Origin: DAOVXM01 sp963746255 | GTDB lineage: Bacteria > Chloroflexota > Anaerolineae > Anaerolineales > UBA4823 | Assembly: GCA_963746255.1 (NCBI GenBank) | Contig: CAVVAJ010000009.1 | Location: 310,001-374,000 of the forward strand | Direction of reading: 5' to 3' | DNA: 64,000 bases | In this document: one piece after another, positions 63,039-64,000 of the stretch | Layout of the letters: every line of letters begins with the position of its first letter | Numbering within the stretch: position 1 is the stretch's first letter | The notes under the pieces: model-generated | Databases searched by the model: none | Told to the model about the DNA's origin: nothing | The model's input: only the letters and a program-made list of their open reading frames with translations | Program-made: the position numbers and the translations under genes

Positions 63039-64000
63039 ACCCCATTTTATCTTGGAATCGATTTACACCTCAAACAAACTTATATGGTACTTATGAACAA
63101 CTCGGGCGAAGGGATCGACGAGAGACGCGTCTCAAACAACGAAATTAATCAGTATCTCGAAAAGAACGTACCCCATCACACCTGTGCTGTGATGGAAGCC
63201 ACACGCAACTGGGCATTCATGGTCGATCAAATATTACACCAAGTGGATAGGGTGGAGATAGCTCATCCAAAAGAATTAGTAGAAATTTCACCCGCAGCGG
63301 TTAATGCCGACCGTATCTGACCCAAAGATGTTAGCGAACTTTGCTCGTTTGAACTATTTACCAGTCGCCTATGGGCTCCAAAGGAGATACGAGATTTACG
63401 CATGGTAGTAAGGCATCGTGATCAACTAGTGCGGCTACGCACGCAGGCCAAGAACCGCATCCATGCAATCCTGGTTTGTTACAACCTTGTGTCACCGGCG
63501 AGCGATCTCTTCGGGATCAAGGGGCGTCAGTTCCTAGCTGAAGTGTCGGAGGTTGAGTTGCGCTCTGCGGCCAGGAGTGTCGTGCAAGATCATCTTGAAC
63601 TGATCGAGCACCTCAGCCAACAAATCGAGGCATTGGAATCTAATGTAGTACACAGTTCAGAGCAGTAGCAGACTATACGCCTGCTAAAGGCCATGCCCGG
63701 TGTAGGCAGTGTTATTGCCATAACTATCCTTGCAGAGATCGGTGACATCCGGCGTTTCAAATCGCCCAATGCATTGTGCAATTGGGCAGGATTGACGCCT
63801 AAGATCCGCAGAAGCGATATGCCGGTGCGCCATGGGCGCATCTCTAAACAAGGTTCACCACTGCTGCGAGCGGCGATGACCCGAGCGGCTACCATCGCTA
63901 GTTGGACTAGTAAACGCTGGTACTTTATCCATGAAGGTCTGGTATTGCGTTGTGGCAAGCAGGCAGCTAAAGTGGCTATCGCGCGCCGATTGTTGACTGT
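63039..64000 (+). pseudogene. Decayed IS110-type transposase, cut by the window end
   Basis: The translation shows the DEDD domain of IS110 transposases: LGIDLHLKQTY with the first Asp at 63060-63062, VMEATRNW with the Glu at 63195-63197, and NADRI followed by a break exactly where the DxxD pair should be. From 63318 a one-base insertion moves the sense frame (DPKMLANFARLNYLPVAY), which returns near 63373 to RDLRMVVRHRDQLVRLRT. The C-terminal Transposase_20 region (LLKAMPGVGSVIAITILAEI; WAGLTPKIRRS; RISKQGSPLLRAAM) follows an in-frame TAG at 63666. The initiator codon also appears lost, since GAGGAG at 63022-63027 leads to no in-frame ATG. At least three lesions, so inactive. The 3' end lies outside. 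Confidence 0.85.

Noticed and set aside
1..64000. CRISPR arrays, tRNA and rRNA genes
   Set aside because: No regularly spaced direct repeats and no tRNA cloverleaf or rRNA sequence were recognised on reading either strand.

Overview
The window looks like a chromosomal segment of a Chloroflexota bacterium, most likely class Anaerolineae. That is an inference from gene content: a PknB-type kinase with a Thr/Pro-rich linker and a PD40 propeller, a DUF2029-like mannosyltransferase cluster, a Bat/MoxR operon, a FabL-type enoyl reductase and a lipoprotein-rich surface set. No rRNA, tRNA or CRISPR array was seen.

Layout: 1-1.4 kb, end of a fatty-acid operon (fabF fragment, fabH). 1.6-3.5 kb, ftsH with its own promoter and terminator. 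3.6-4.6 kb, decayed ygfZ-like gene. 4.9-6.2 kb, small YvlB/LiaX-type protein and fabL, the latter probably leaderless. 6.3-10.6 kb (minus), PEBP protein, cyclase, an enolase-superfamily racemase/OSBS paired with a GNAT enzyme, and an NAD-dependent epimerase. 10.8-14.3 kb, two dead genes (tandem-GNAT protein, FGGY sugar kinase) flanking gnd. 14.6-23.5 kb, an eight-gene MoxR/DUF58/Bat operon in which the first VWA gene carries one frameshift. 23.6-25.7 kb, a two-component system. 25.7-30.9 kb (minus), a glycosyltransferase cluster with a DoxX protein. 31.1-34.4 kb, a TerB-like protein and an SLC13-type permease with four RCK-C-like domains. 34.5-38.1 kb, a GntR-PBP fusion regulator followed by tungstate transporter genes tupBCA. 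38.2-39.9 kb, a decayed secreted protein and a copper-chaperone lipoprotein. 40.2-47.9 kb (minus), Ser/Thr kinase, a duplicated coiled-coil/PH-like/zinc-ribbon protein, gyrB and a membrane protein. 48.5-56.9 kb, a complete branched-chain-amino-acid-type ABC transporter followed by two DAO-family FAD oxidoreductases. 57.0-62.9 kb, a CinA-like protein with a degenerate amidase domain, a deaminase-CYTH fusion, an inositol-monophosphatase-like enzyme, an aldo/keto reductase and a GyrI-like protein. 63.0-64.0 kb, a decayed IS110-type transposase running off the end.

Themes: gene decay is strikingly common, with five multiply broken genes plus one single-lesion gene, while the surrounding operons are intact. 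Several genes have a -10 box 6-9 nt before the ATG and no Shine-Dalgarno, suggesting leaderless transcripts. The most unusual intact proteins are the 789-residue duplicated coiled-coil/zinc-ribbon protein beside the kinase, the amidohydrolase-CYTH fusion, the four-RCK-C permease and the GntR-PBP regulator beside tupBCA.
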